From Manduca sexta (Eukaryota; Arthropoda; Insecta; Lepidoptera; Sphingidae): a stretch of DNA of 64,000 nt. Within the stretch, counting starts at the first letter, position 1. Every line of letters starts with the position of its first letter. The stretch lies in contig NC_051138.1 in the NCBI RefSeq assembly GCF_014839805.1, positions 7,500,983 through 7,564,982 of the forward strand, written 5' to 3'. Under the pieces are notes generated by a model. It was not told the origin of the DNA. It made no database searches and saw only the letters and a program-made list of their open reading frames with translations. Made by a program: the position numbers and the translations under genes. This document shows, one piece after another, positions 12,139 to 23,931 of this stretch.

Positions 12139-12144
12139 AATAAA
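12139..12144 (+). terminator. Candidate poly(A) signal
   Basis: AATAAA 52 nt after the TGA of the candidate terminal exon at 11933-12087. It supports that exon but is common in AT-rich DNA. Confidence 0.3.
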
Positions 12145-12615
12145 ATATTCTTTATCTATGTATTGTGTTGTTTGGAGAGATTATATGGATTTATTTGTTT
12201 TAAAGCATCCTTAATCACACATAACAGACTCCTTAGATAGTCCATCTAACCCATTGATATAAGAGTGTGTTTGCTAAAATCAAGAAACTTTTGCGAATAC
12301 AGGACGCGCTCGATTTTCCTATTGGTTTCTATTGAATCCTACGTCAGGTTAAAACAGTAACCCAAATTACTTTCTCACAAACCTACTACGTGAATTTTAA
12401 AATTTCAACAAAATCTCATCAACCTATGAAAGATTAGCCCAGATTTATAGGGAGTAGCAAATAAAGACGTGTGTTTAGGTTTACGTTTGATGACGTGATA
12501 ATGACCGGCTTCTTTTTGATCAAGCAACCTTTGAACACTGGTTTGGAAGATTATAAATTCTATTCTTTGATATAATATATTTGATACAATACTTAAATAA
12601 CACAATTTGTCTTTA

Positions 12616-13800
12616 GTCCATTGAAATGTTACATTTTTTAGGCCTTACCTTGCGTTTTTTAGAGGACGCAATTTTATTTTTTTGATGTGTAGGGGGGGTC
12701 AGCGTAAAGCTAAAACCAAGTTTGTGGGGTCGCCACCCTTGTCCCACGGCCGCCATCTTGAAAATAGGGGTTGAAATGGTTTTTACGATGTATCTCTTAA
12801 ACTATTTATCTGACAAAAAAAATTATAAACATTTTTTGTTGCAAATTAAATTCTCTACAACTTTGGTTCAGTAAGTTTTTGTCGTAGAACTATAAATAAA
12901 AATGTTATAAGCGAAAATGTTAAGAAATTCAATTTTAAGCAATGTCCATTGCAACGTCATCAGAACGTGTGTTTATAAGGTTCATAATACTTTTTTTGTA
13001 CTCTCATTACGTACAACACAAACCCGCGGTTGTCGGCTTGTACGCGAATTACTTGGATCCTGAATCGCTTTGGCACAGATGAAGCAATTGTTCACAAGAT
13101 CAAAGTCTGGCTCTGGAGCTTCTGAAACTGATGATAAACTACTGGAGCTGCTGCTGCGACGATGAACAACATTATCGGTTCGATTGTCCACGTAATAACA
13201 ATAACACGCAATATGTACAGTAAGTAAGTTCCGAAACAGTTCTTAAAAATTTGTTTTTGTGAACAATTAATCGTCGCAGCAGCAGCTCCAGTAGTTTATC
13301 GTCAGTTTCAGAAGCTCCAGAGCCAGACTTTGATCTTGTGAACAATTGCTTCATCTGTGCCAAAGCGATTCAGGATCCAAGTAATTCGCGTACAAGCCGA
13401 CAACTGCGGGTTTCTGTTGTACGTAATGAGAGTACAAAAAAAAGTATTATGAACCTTATAAACACACGTTCTGATGACGTTGCAATGGACATTGCTTAAC
13501 ATTGAATTTCTTAAAATTTTCGCTTATAACTTTTTTATTTATAGTTCTACGACAAAAGTTACTGAACCAAAGTTGTAGAGAATTTAATTTGCAACAAAAA
13601 TGTTTATAATTTTTTGTCAGATAAATAGTTTAAGAGATACATCGTAAAACCATTTCAACCCCTATTTTCAAGATGGCGGCCGTGGGACAAGGGTGGCGAC
13701 CCCACAAACTTGGTTTTAGCTTTACACTGACCCCTACACTTCAAAAAAATAAAATTGCGTTCTCTAAAAACGCAACCCCAAATGTAACGTTTCAATGGAC
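12616..13800. mobile_element. Foldback transposon, copy 1: near-perfect 0.5-kb inverted repeats
   Basis: Left arm 12616-13163 and right arm 13270-13800 are reverse complements with scattered substitutions, around a 106-bp spacer. Outermost bases are GTCCATTGAAA at each end, flanked by TA on both sides (12614-12615, 13801-13802), compatible with a Tc1/mariner-type TA target. Each arm carries the same ORF fragment reading toward the element end: RRSSSSSSLSSVSE, then CFICAK, then NESTKKSIMN. The minus-strand version is in the left arm and the plus-strand version in the right arm. Any read-through transcript would fold into a very long hairpin. A second copy of the family is at 44399-45634. Confidence 0.9.
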
Positions 13801-13802
13801 TA

Positions 13803-16379
13803 CTTAGATTATATTTGTCAAAAAGAGTTAAAAAATGTAGTCAGCCAGATGACTACAGAAAAAAATGTGTCGCAATTTCCCAACATTAGAGTAAGTGAAG
13901 GTAAAAAAAGGAAATGTGCAAAGTATCACGATATATAAAGAGCCATTTATTTAGAAATCACAAGCAACCTATTATTTTCCAAATATTGTACAATATCAAC
14001 GATTACTATCAGAGTTAAATAATTAGTTTAATTAATTTTATAATTAATTTTAAGAACAGATTAGTTAACACCAAAGTCGTATTATTGTAACTAATTTATT
14101 TTATCTCACATAAACATTGAAATTAAAATTATAGTGTAAACTTCCGGGCAATGAATGAAAGTAATTTATTATACATTGTTTTAGGGTACCATACTGTTTA
14201 CCGAAAATATTCAATTGTTATAGAACTTAGTAATCTGTCTATCTGTATATGAAGTCTTCTTTTTGCCATAATATGTAAAAGTTTAAGGGTTTTATTGGTC
14301 ATGGAATCCGAAAATTACGGTTTATAATTTAATACTTTAAAAATTGTGAGGAAAATGAAGTTCCTACTGAAACATAATAAATGATACAGCAATTGAAAGG
14401 GTAAATTCGGTTGCCGCCTGATTACCAAAACTTATAGGGGTACTTACCTACAATCTTGTTAGTCACGAAGGGAGTTCTTGAACCAGTGCAAAAATACAGG
14501 AGTAAATCCGAAAAACTTATAATCCCTAGTGGAATTACTACGTGTACTACGAAATGGCCGCGATTTAAATAATTATCACGAAAGAGATGTGATTACGATA
14601 AAATATACATTGTACATTTTAATTAAATATAACTTACCTCCAGAGAACCATTCAATATAGCTTATCCAATTATTTTCATAATAATACGTTGTGTTAAAAC
14701 ATTCTAGGCCGTCTACTTAAAGTATATAGATGTTTTTATTTTAATTTCTATTCCACGGCTGTGTTTATTTTTCAACCATAATCCACTTTTGAAACACACG
14801 CGGTGGAAGTGCTTTTAACTTTAGGCAACCTGCAAAATGACAGAAAGTTTACTCATTACCATTCGTCCTTCGCTTTTTTTTACGTTCTGCATATATTTTT
14901 ATCGTAATTAAATAAAACTGAGTGCCTGTTTTGAGAGATCTAGCTTTATTAAATAGTAAGTTATATTGATTTAGTAAATAAAATATCGATCGACGGAAAC
15001 TGTAAAAAAGGAAAGTATTGTCAAAAATAACATAATAAGTATACAGATACATAACAACAAAAGATAGAAACAGTATTAAAAATAAATTTTACGTAGCAAT
15101 TATTTTGATTCTCATGACTGGTTCTTGAATAAGGTTTTATTTTCATTTCAGTCGAAATCCATTTGTTATTGGATTAAATAAGACGTTTGAGTTTGCAAGC
15201 AAAAGGAATTGTAAATAGTTTTATTCCGATATCAAACTGAATCGTTATTTCCGGAACTGCTCCTCTTTACTTTGTAGTATTTATGCAACGTTTGGCACTG
15301 GTTTAAAAATTACTACAAAATGAAACTCTAAATAAGAATTTTCAGCATAGAATAATATTTTGCCAGTATAAAACTTTGCAGGAAATATTTAAATTTATAC
15401 GAACAGTACGTGGTCGGATACAAAGTTATTTTCCCCATTGAATATACTGATTTGTATTTTTTAAATCAGGGCTTTGAATCTACAAAAACGTATAGGTATG
15501 TAAATTATAATTTAAAAACCGCAATACATGTGACAAAATGTATATACACCGAGATATTATAGTCATTTTGTAACTGAAAGTCTAAAATTCTGTATCATAA
15601 ATAGAGATTAAAAAAAAAACAATGAAATAAATTAAAAATATTAATTATAAACATTAAAATTAAGTTTTACGAATAATAAATGAAAACTCGTGGTAATGCA
15701 ACCAAATCTCACTTACTACTAAGATCATTACGATCGGTGCCATTCATAACTATGAATAATTGTCGCGACGTTACTATCATTATCAAACTCAAACAATTAA
15801 TAAATAATATTATTAAAAACTATATTTTTTTTAATTATCAACAGTACAATTAATTCATATTTTTTTTGTACTACAAATTGTTCTAACTAATCACATATTA
15901 GTTCCAATACCACTATAAAATCACGGTGTATATATGCATGGAAAGCATCTTAACATTTATCACCGGTCAATTAGAAAACTGTAATCTGCGGTTGACCCCT
16001 TGAGCTCTATGTAGTAGTTGATATTGGAACCACTTTGTTGTAGATTTTTACATGACAACTTAATCTAAAACATCTCGTATTCATACTCGTATAAGAATTT
16101 AAACGTATCTTCTTGTTGAAGTTTCTTCCGCCGCTCCTTCCGCCTGTTATAACACGTTAAGAACTCGCAGTAATATTTAAAGTTGTTTTTAATGTTTTAT
16201 TTACTAATGACTATATTTACGCGTTAAACTCAAACTTCTGTTTAGTAATGCAAGAATTACATTCTTCAGTACGTTCAATTTATAACCTAATTTAGTAGTC
16301 TTAAATTTATTAAATAATGTTGTTTAATTATATGACTGTTATAAAGATTATAATACGCACATACTTACGATTTTCATCG
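13803..16379. other. No supported gene
   Basis: AT-rich. Two minus-strand consensus donors occur at about 14454 (TTGTAG|GTAAGTAC) and 14642 (CTGGAG|GTAAGTTA), the second after an open frame reading NNWISYIEWFSG, but without good acceptors. Confidence 0.5.
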
Positions 16380-16606
16380 CCGAGGCAATAGGTTCAAGCG
16401 CAACTGTTGCTCACTCTTTTTGCTGTGCGTATTCCGTCCCATGATGTAATAGGGGGTAAGCCTATCGCTATATCAGGCATTTATTCCAGACGTCGTCGGG
16501 CTGATACTGAGTAGCTAAAACCAATATCACTTTGCTCGACCTGAGACCGACCCTGAGACCTCAGGACTGCACTCGTCCCGAAATACAGTTACACCACCGA
16601 GTCAGT
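16380..16606 (-). mobile_element. tRNA-derived SINE copy
   Basis: Contains GTATTCCGTCCCATGATGTA, CGGGCTGATACTGAGTAG, AATATCACTTTGCTCGACC and ends with ACACCACCGAGTCAGT, whose complement is the tRNA-like head. Same family and orientation as 7664-7908, 33095-33250 and 51683-51892. Confidence 0.7.
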
Positions 16607-16999
16607 TACGATTATAATATCGATTATATTATACATTCTGCAGACGTTAAATAAGTGCATTTTATCATTATTATATCGCACGGGGGATATTATTGTATTG
16701 TGTAAAAAATTTCTTCTTTAGGGAAATGTAGTCATTAACGTACGGTCATGATCGTTGAGTCTATAATATATAGTTTAATTGTTGTACGTTATATTGCAAA
16801 CCCGAGATTAGCATTGAAATATTCTGTAATTAACTCCGAACAGTTCATAATTAATCGGCCAAACTCCATTCAATTAGTTTGTTGTTTCGTGATTAATCTA
16901 TTGATTTGTTCGAAAGGCAATTTAAAGTACAATATCTGTTCACTCTTTTAAAAATTGCAACCTCAAACAAGTAAAACATAATTTAATTATTGAAATTGG

Positions 17000-17005
17000 T
17001 TTATT
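17000..17005 (-). terminator. Candidate poly(A) signal for the receptor gene
   Basis: AATAAA on the minus strand, about 250 nt beyond the stop codon at 17258. It is the first canonical hexamer downstream. In AT-rich DNA such hexamers are frequent, so this is only a candidate. Confidence 0.35.
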
Positions 17006-17257
17006 TCAATTCAACATTTAAAGAATGCAGGTTCGCATCTCACTTATAAACAACTGTTCACTTATTTAAGTACTTATCATCGACATCAGTTCAAATTAAT
17101 AAAAGTATATATTTACAAATTGTATTATTTTTTCTACTAAAACGATCAATTGTCCAGATGTTCCTTAAATTTGAAACATCAATCACCACTAGGTGTTCTA
17201 AAACCAATTTTTTTAGACGAATAAATACCCATTTGGTTGTTTTACAGTTATGTAGAA

Positions 17258-18101
17258 CTAGTTACGGTAGAGCAGAGAAGTAAGCCATTCCGGCCTTTGT
17301 TGCTGTGATTTGTACTCCGGCGGGCTGAGTGCTAACGGAGATGCTGCGTCAGCCATGGCCACCGACGATGACGTTTCCGTCACAGCTATGCTAGGTTTAC
17401 CTTTTAAAACTGATCGTAACTCATCATTTTCAACTGCGCGTGTTCTTTGCAAATTTTCTCTAGTTTCTTTCATCCTTGAAAGTTGTTCCCTCAAACTTCT
17501 ATATTCTTCTAAAAACTTTTCTAACTGTGAAGCTCTGAAATCGAAATCTTCCAATGTTTGTCCAGTGCGTGAATAGTCACGGAGTCCTGATAAATCTAAT
17601 AGGGGGGTCGCTGACGGCACTGTAGGCTGGTCTCGTGTGGGCGACGCGGGTAGACTTGGATTCCGCCGTATTCGATTTGCACCAGTTGAAAGATCTAAAA
17701 AACTATTTGAACGTCGACCCGACGGTCTTTGACGCTTATCATAAGTTCTATCGAGAAATGTAGTAGAGTCCCCTCCGGAACTGTTCCTTCGGCTGTTTAG
17801 TAAAGGACTTCTGCTATCACCGTCTTTTCTTCTTGGTATTGTGTAAAAATAATATGAATCGTGTTTCATTTCACTTCGCAGATAACTGGAGGCGCCAAGT
17901 GTACTCATCTCTATGAGGTCAGGGTAGTTTTTTTCACTGTCACTACCAGAAAGATCATTGTCGAGTCTATCTCGAGGTCTTGATCTGGGACACGTTCTGG
18001 AGTTATTATTGTACCGGTTGTTTTCAGACAATATTTCAACATGTGCACTCATAATGCCAGTAGAATTTGAACTCTGAATGGATTCTGATGTAGCATCCGA
18101 C
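17258..18101 (-). CDS. LRR-Ig receptor, coding exon 2: cytoplasmic tail
   Basis: This exon encodes the last 280 residues of the receptor. Its acceptor reads TTGTTACAG|GTCGGATG, and the first G completes the Arg codon left open by exon 1 (AG+G), so the frame is continuous across the 1362-bp intron and the product is 788 residues. The tail is hydrophilic and rich in Ser, Arg and Asp, with clusters such as RPRDRLDNDLSGSD and SRRNSSGGDS that look like disordered, phosphorylatable sequence. Near residues 700-735 there is a probable coiled coil (LEKFLEEYRSLREQLSRMKE), followed by a Pro/Ser-rich end and the C-terminus TSLLYRN. Kekkon proteins are known for long divergent cytoplasmic tails; partners for this one cannot be inferred. 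The terminal residues do not form a standard PDZ ligand. A different translation start inside this exon is unlikely, because the splice join is in phase. Confidence 0.88.
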
Positions 18102-19463
18102 CTGTAACAATAGATCATTATTTAGTTTGTGTCACATCTGTATAAAAAACAGATATAGGATCTGGCCTGTTCATAACGTATCTCTAATAGTGGTGAAGGA
18201 CTACTATTAGACTGGTCAATCTCACTAAACTATCATTATATAAATGGATCGCCTAGTGTATTGTGCAGTGCAAACTATACAATAATACTAGCTTTTGCCC
18301 GCGGCTCCGCCCACGTCACTCGAAGTTCGAAGTTTTTCCGGGCGAAAGATTTCTGTTATAAAGGTAACGCTATATATTTCCCGGGATAGAAAGTCGTCAA
18401 TGTTCTTTATCTCTATAACGAATTTCATCTAAATCCGTACGGCAGTTTTTAAGTTTATCACGTTCAGACAGGCGGATGTGACAGGGGTCTTTATTTTATA
18501 TATTTTTTTTTAATTTTTTAAGAGGAACAAACTCGTGGTACCTATTTGATGCATAACTTTAAACGTTTACCCATGGCACGCAACAAAAGTTCTCAAGAGA
18601 AATTTTTCCCCGTTTTTACAACATTTTTCGCTACTTCTCTGCTCCCATTAGTCATAGTGTGATGATATATAGCCTATAGCATTCCTTAATAAATGGGCTA
18701 TAAAATACTAAAATATTTCTTCAATTCGAACTGGTAGTTACTGGGATTAGCGCGTTCATACAAACAAAAATACAAACAAAAATCTCTGCAGCTTTATAAT
18801 ATAATAGTATAGATACCTGAATAAAATTTCTCATCAAGAACGGACGTAAATATACCTAGTGAGTCCTCTTAACTAATTTGCTTACTTGTAGATGCAAGGT
18901 ATACCGACCTGAAAATGTAGGTTTAGCTTATAGAAAAACGGAGTGATTCTATATTTAGTAGTAGTATGGAAGCCAAAGATAGAGGAAAGAGCAAATATTT
19001 TTTCCAGGATTGTTGTTAATTTTTATGTTAATAGTTGGTGTTATTCCTTTTCTCATTATAAACACATTATGCAGCCACCCAAACCACACGGTTGACTGGG
19101 CGAATATACCACAGGGATTAAGTACGCCTGTGTAATGCGCAGATCCTGTAATATAGTACGAGGACTTATTTAGTGAATCTTTTTAGCCTTGCTATATGTT
19201 AATTCTTACGTAATCGAGGTATAATAAGATTTTGTGTTCGGTAATTAGGTTTTTCATGTCAATCATTCATAAATTACCTAATACCTATAGATTATAATGA
19301 TGACAATATATCCAAATATATTCACTATAATATATAATGTGTTATAAAGTAAATAAATAGGAAACTATTCTCTAGCAATGACGCGTAATATATATTTTTT
19401 TTCTAATCAATAAATCAGCAATGCTGCCACATTTAATTTAAGGTAGTCTATGTCTAAAATTAC
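18102..19463 (-). other. Intron of the LRR-Ig receptor gene
   Basis: The intron is bounded by GTAATT at the donor and TTGTTACAG at the acceptor on the minus strand. It holds a dispersed repeat copy (18285-18792). The rest is AT-rich without supported coding sequence. Confidence 0.85.
18285..18792. repeat. Dispersed repeat copy in the receptor intron (same family as 9437-9905)
   Basis: It begins ACTAGCTTTTGCCCGCGGC and ends near ATAATAGTATAGAT. It aligns along its length with 9437-9905: shared blocks include GGGATAGAAAGT, TCTTTATTTTA, AGAGGAACAAAC, AATAAATG.GCTA and the closing GTATAGAT or GTGTAGAT. I recognise the opening motif as a very common dispersed sequence in moth and butterfly genomes, but I cannot assign a class. 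No coding capacity. Confidence 0.7.
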
Positions 19464-20986
19464 CTCATATTATATTCATTTAGTCGTGGTATGTGCAGGT
19501 CACGTTCAGTAGTTCCTGATCTACCACTTATTGCTTCGAAGTCAGCTCGTCGCCAATTTCCATCTAGAGGTGGTGTCATAGAACATTCTCTATCGTCCTG
19601 CAAGTCTCCTCTTAAGCAACCTTCTAAATCATCTTCAGGGTCATGAGACGGTACATTTCTGTAATCACCTCTTTTACGACTGTTATCATTAGTCATCACT
19701 CGCGGCAATTCTGCACTATTCTTTAAACTAGCATCTATTTTTTCATAACTATCGTCGCGATGATTTGTTGTCACGATTTGCTCGTTCCACCGATCTAACT
19801 GTCTTTTTTTCCTAGTTTCATACGCACAAAGTCCTATGAGACAAGAACTTAACACTATCACTGCGGATACTGCCATCCCCGCCATAAGCGCACGTCCACC
19901 GAAAGTTTTACTGTCTGGTTTCTTTTCTATTGCTAAGTTCAAAATAGCTTCGGCCTTTCCAGCACGGTTCTCGGCACTACACGTATAAGTTCCAGTATCT
20001 TGAATATCTGCCGACTTTATAGTTAAATTACTAATTTGTCCTTCACTACGTAGCATAAACGCTCTACCAGAATTGACATTAGTCGAAGTCGTGTTAGAAA
20101 GTAGGCGGCCCGACCGCACCCACCGCACTCTTGGCGCTGGCACTCCTGTCACTTTACAAATCAAAGTCACTTCTTCCCCTTCTATACCTTTTAATTGATT
20201 TGAAGTAGCGGTAACTTGGGGTTGACATGCGAAATCTTCCAAGTCTAATTTATCCCAAGAATGAAACATCAGCCGTGGAGGCAATGCACATTCGGGGACT
20301 ACGGTAGCGGGCACATTTTTCCTTATCATCCAGTCACGAAGTGGTCTCAAAGCGCAAGTGCACTCCCATGGGTTATTTGCAAGTTCTAATCCTTTAAGCG
20401 ATCGTAAGGGAGCTAAAACTGCAACGTGAACTATTTGTAGCCTATTTTTACTAAGCTCCAAATATTCCAAAGAGGACTCTAATCCTGTGAATCCTCGAGG
20501 CTCTATCTCAGCAATTTTACAAGCACTCAAACTTAATCGCACCAAGTGGGGTAGTGACATAAATGATTCATCTTCTATTTTAGTAATTGGGTTACCTCCA
20601 AGTTTCAATTCACGGAGCTCGGGAATAGAATCGAATGAGTGCGATGGCACAGCATCGATACGGTTGCGCGATAAATCGAGTTCCACAAGATTGACGAGCG
20701 CACGAAACGCGTATTGTCGTATTATTTTCACGTTACAGGCAGGCAGATACAGTCGTTGGAGGTTAAGAAGGCCTGCGGCTGCGAATGCATCATCTCGAAG
20801 CGCAGGCAGACGGTTTTCTGATAGATCGAGGAGTTGCGTGGTGGGGTCGAGGCGCGGCGGAACGGAAGTGAGTCCTGCGCGGGCACACAGTGCCGACTCC
20901 TTGCCACTGCGCCACTTGCACTCGCAGTGGCGCGGGCAGTCGGCAGAGGCGGCCGCCGCCAGCGAGAGCATTAGCAAAACCCACAT
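19464..20986 (-). CDS. LRR-Ig transmembrane receptor, kekkon/LRRC24-like, coding exon 1
   Basis: This exon gives residues 1-507 of a predicted 788-residue single-pass cell-surface protein. Visible in order: a signal peptide (about 1-15, MWVLLMLSLAAAASA); an LRR N-cap with Cys 17, 21, 23 and 34; about six to seven leucine-rich repeats (about 50-205, repeated LxxLxLxxN and an F at each repeat end); an LRR C-cap (NPWECTC, Cys 209, 211, 233, 254); one Ig domain (Cys277-Cys336, Trp289, DTGTYTC at 330-336); and a transmembrane helix (about 365-388) followed by basic RKKR. This is the domain order of the kekkon family and LRRC24, neuronal or epithelial adhesion and signalling receptors; which paralogue it is cannot be decided here. 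The ATG at 20986 is chosen because it starts the signal peptide, and an in-frame TGA lies about 50 nt upstream with no other in-frame ATG. The exon ends at donor ATGAG|GTAATT, splitting an Arg codon. Confidence 0.92.
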
Positions 20987-20999
20987 GCCCTGCGACAAA

Positions 21000-21041
21000 T
21001 CAACCTGCGCCGCACCGATCGTCTTCACCTTCCAGCGTCAT
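21000..21041 (-). CDS. Upstream ORF in the receptor 5' leader (13 codons)
   Basis: An ATG at 21041 opens a 13-codon frame, out of frame with the receptor, that stops at a TGA ending 13 nt before the main ATG at 20986. If the leader is as inferred from the acceptor at 21061, ribosomes meet this ATG first, so it could lower translation of the receptor. The context (GGCATGA) is not strong for insects. The peptide resembles nothing I know and is probably only regulatory, if it matters at all. Confidence 0.4.
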   Translation of the reverse strand: MTLEGEDDRCGAG

Positions 21042-21060
21042 GCCCTGAACGGTCTTCCTC

Positions 21061-21075
21061 CTGCAAATAAAAATA
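21061..21075 (-). other. 3' splice site upstream of the receptor start codon
   Basis: On the minus strand the sequence reads TTTTTATTTGCAG followed by GAGGAAGACC at 21060. This pyrimidine-rich acceptor means the 74-nt leader before the ATG at 20986 is only the last part of the 5' UTR. One or more non-coding exons and the promoter lie further upstream (higher coordinates), a common layout for kekkon-type genes. Confidence 0.65.
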
Positions 21076-23900
21076 TCATTACTATACAGTATAAACGCAG
21101 CTACAGAGATAAGCTCAACTCATTTTGAAAGAGATCTGACCAGGTTAGTAATTTATTAAGTATTATATGGTTCAATATAATGATAGCTAACTATACTATA
21201 TTACAACCTACTAATCATAATTATCAAAAAGTCATTCCGAGGTATTTGTTACAACTTTTGTAATTTTTTTTAGTGTTTGTAAAAGAATTTTAACAAATTT
21301 TATAGACATTTTACCGAGCCTTTAATGATAAAACATCACGTACACGTTTTATTAAGTAATACTTTGGTCCTAACTTCCCCTGCGAGAAAGTCTTTTTCCA
21401 GAATAAAAAGACTAGTCTAGAACTCGACCTGTCTATGTAGTATATTTAATCCATATGCATTTACCAGTGCTTGCATTTACTTCTAACAAACATTCCAACG
21501 TCTTCACAAATCGCATTTATAGTGTAGTCGTTGGTATAGAAATGGAAATAAAACCAGAACATCATTTAGTCACAGTAACAACTTATGTACGAACAAGGAA
21601 TCTTTTGGATGTAACAAATCACATCCAATGTGTGGTAAATATTCCTTTGGTAGAATACAAACGTGAAGCACTTATCTAATAGTTTCAGAAACATTGAATT
21701 TAACGCCACCTTGCCACAATTCGGTACAGCTTAGCTTTCGTGCCAAGTATTAGTTTGCAGCTTTGCGGCTGCTTTGCAAATACAAATAGCTGTACAGACA
21801 CCTAAAATACCAAAATCCATTATTACACTTTACGGGGACCCAGTAAATCGAACGAGCGGCCATCTACCTAATCTTTATTAAATAATATAGTTAATTAGAA
21901 ATCAAATTAATCGAACTATGTTAAATTATTCTGTACCAATATGGAACACCTAATCAAAATCCGTCCATGTTCTATACATTTAACCCCCAAGTAAGCCTAA
22001 AATTGTAGCATAACATAATTGCTCGTCGTAATACGACAAAGTACAAAATTCGGCAAAGAAGCACGTCAATTGCTTCCACAATATCTCTAACAGAACTAAT
22101 TGCAGGCTGCATGACGTGATAGCATAGCATATGTTAGGGAGAGGTGGTGAGTGGTGTATGTACCGTATAGAGTGGAAATGAAAAATTCATCTGAAGAGCA
22201 TGGGCGCTAAGCTGGCTATAATCCGATTCTGTGGTTTCGGTACCACACTGAGTAACATTTCAAAATTACGCTTTTAATTATGCTTTAGTGATCTACAAAA
22301 TAAAATTGTCTTATGTCTGATGTGGGACGTAAGGACTCTGGTTCCTTATAGCCTTATAAATATTGTGTTATGAGTATAAGTCAGCAAAGTCTTCGAAACG
22401 TAGGGAGAAAATTAAAATATAAAAACTGTGATAAAATTCGGAAAAAATGTTTAATTTTAATATCTAACACTTGCGTAAACATAAGAAATCAAAAAAAGTA
22501 AAAATAAAATAAATAAATTAAATCTAGGACATGTTCTATCTTATATTCGGCTCACCTTCGATCACATCACGGGACGGAAATCAAGCGGTGCAATGTCAGT
22601 ACACTGGTTGCACTTCTGTTACTCCTTTCGGGATAAAAGACGTCAGTGTGGGTGTGTTATCTAAATTCGTTCGAAAGTGTCTACAATTCTTACAATCACC
22701 AAACATCTATTTTCACAATTATTTGCATTGCAAGATTGTATTTAAGATTAGAATGTTTTAAAAAACCAACTCACTTTTCCTAAATCTATAAGTGTGAGAA
22801 TATCATTTTCAATCCACACATTCGCAATAAAGCATCGTCGTTCCTTTCAACTTAGCCGCGCGATCCGACAGGGCAATTTCTTATTTACTGCTATTTCTTA
22901 TTCAGCGTGTCCATGTTAGCTAAAGAAAATAAAGATAAGCTAGATCATTAGTTCTTGGGTTACTACAGAATAATACTAGTTTAATTATACATTGTTCCTA
23001 TCTCTTTCAATATTATGAGTTTACTGATAAAAGATAAAACGGTATGAATGCGAATGCCAGAAATAAGTTCGGCGTTGACTTGAAAAAATTACATGGAATT
23101 TCTATAATTGATAACAACTTTACCTTCATTTAAAAACAGAAAATTCGTAATCCTATGCTATCCTACCCTACAAACAAATAGACATCGATATTTTAAAATT
23201 TTGCATACGCACTTTTCCGTCTTTGTCGGAACACTTTATTATGAATCGATCTCATAATTTTATACACAAAAGCACTCAGAAGACTTTATTTATCGACTAA
23301 ATTTCCGGTTGAATACATCCCGAGGTTAAATGTCCCAATTATTTACGAGCTCGTTTTAACGCTCGGATTTTCGAAGTGTTGCGCCTCTTTCAACGAACTC
23401 CTTGTTCAGTTGCGTTTATGTTGAATATTTCACAATCAATAACGAATTGCCTTTAGGTGTCTACTATAGCATTAATTGCTTTTGACTTATCTCCTTTTCA
23501 ATTTGCCTCATATTTGTTGAAGACAGGTTATAAGTACAATTTTACTTTTACTGCCAAAAAAACAATATATAATATAAATAGTATAAAGTCAGTATGTATG
23601 GTAAGAATTAACACGAAAAACGCGTGTGCCCACTGCTCAACATGATGATGGGTTTGGCTCTTCAATCACATATGATACATTTAATGCTTAGGAAAATATA
23701 AATATGGACTAGTTTCATCTCTATCTAATACTTAACGAATAAAGGTGTTAGCTTTAGTTCCTAACACCTGTTACGTACAAAAAAAATAACACACGTGTTT
23801 TGTAAGATAAGGATCGAAATTCAATAACGTCACATTGCTAATTGTACAAATACTACGACATTGTATTTATTATATGCCGTGTATCCTTTGTTGGAGGTCC
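21076..23900. other. No gene; upstream side of the receptor gene
   Basis: Probably intron of the LRR-Ig gene, since its 3' splice site at 21061 requires an upstream exon. It contains the SINE fragment at 22558-22655 and a repeat relic before it. The leader exon was not found. Confidence 0.5.
22558..22655 (+). mobile_element. SINE tail fragment, opposite orientation
   Basis: Reads CATCACGGGACGGAAATCAA, GGTTGCACTTCTGTTACTCC and TTTCGGGATAAAAGACG, the complement of the left part of the other copies. Only the 3' half is present. Confidence 0.5.
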
Positions 23901-23931
23901 TTCAGAAATAAATAAATAATAATAATACAAA

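Noticed and set aside
14400..14710. Two minus-strand consensus donors (14454, 14642) next to short open frames
   Set aside because: No convincing acceptors; the text feels like a dispersed repeat, though no second copy is in the window.
17310..17576. 88-codon plus-strand frame opposite receptor exon 2
   Set aside because: Antisense shadow of a well-supported coding exon.
18877..18899. 23-nt exon-like stretch in the receptor intron (CATTTTCAG ... ACAA|GTAAGC, minus strand)
   Set aside because: Inclusion would shift exon 2 out of frame; both sites are plausible but the constitutive join is in phase.
20987..21028. GTG at 21028 as receptor start
   Set aside because: Nuclear genes rarely use GTG; the ATG at 20986 begins a clean signal peptide.
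20487..21128. 213-codon plus-strand frame opposite the receptor exon
   Set aside because: It is the antisense shadow of the LRR-coding exon; the minus strand has the domains and splice sites.
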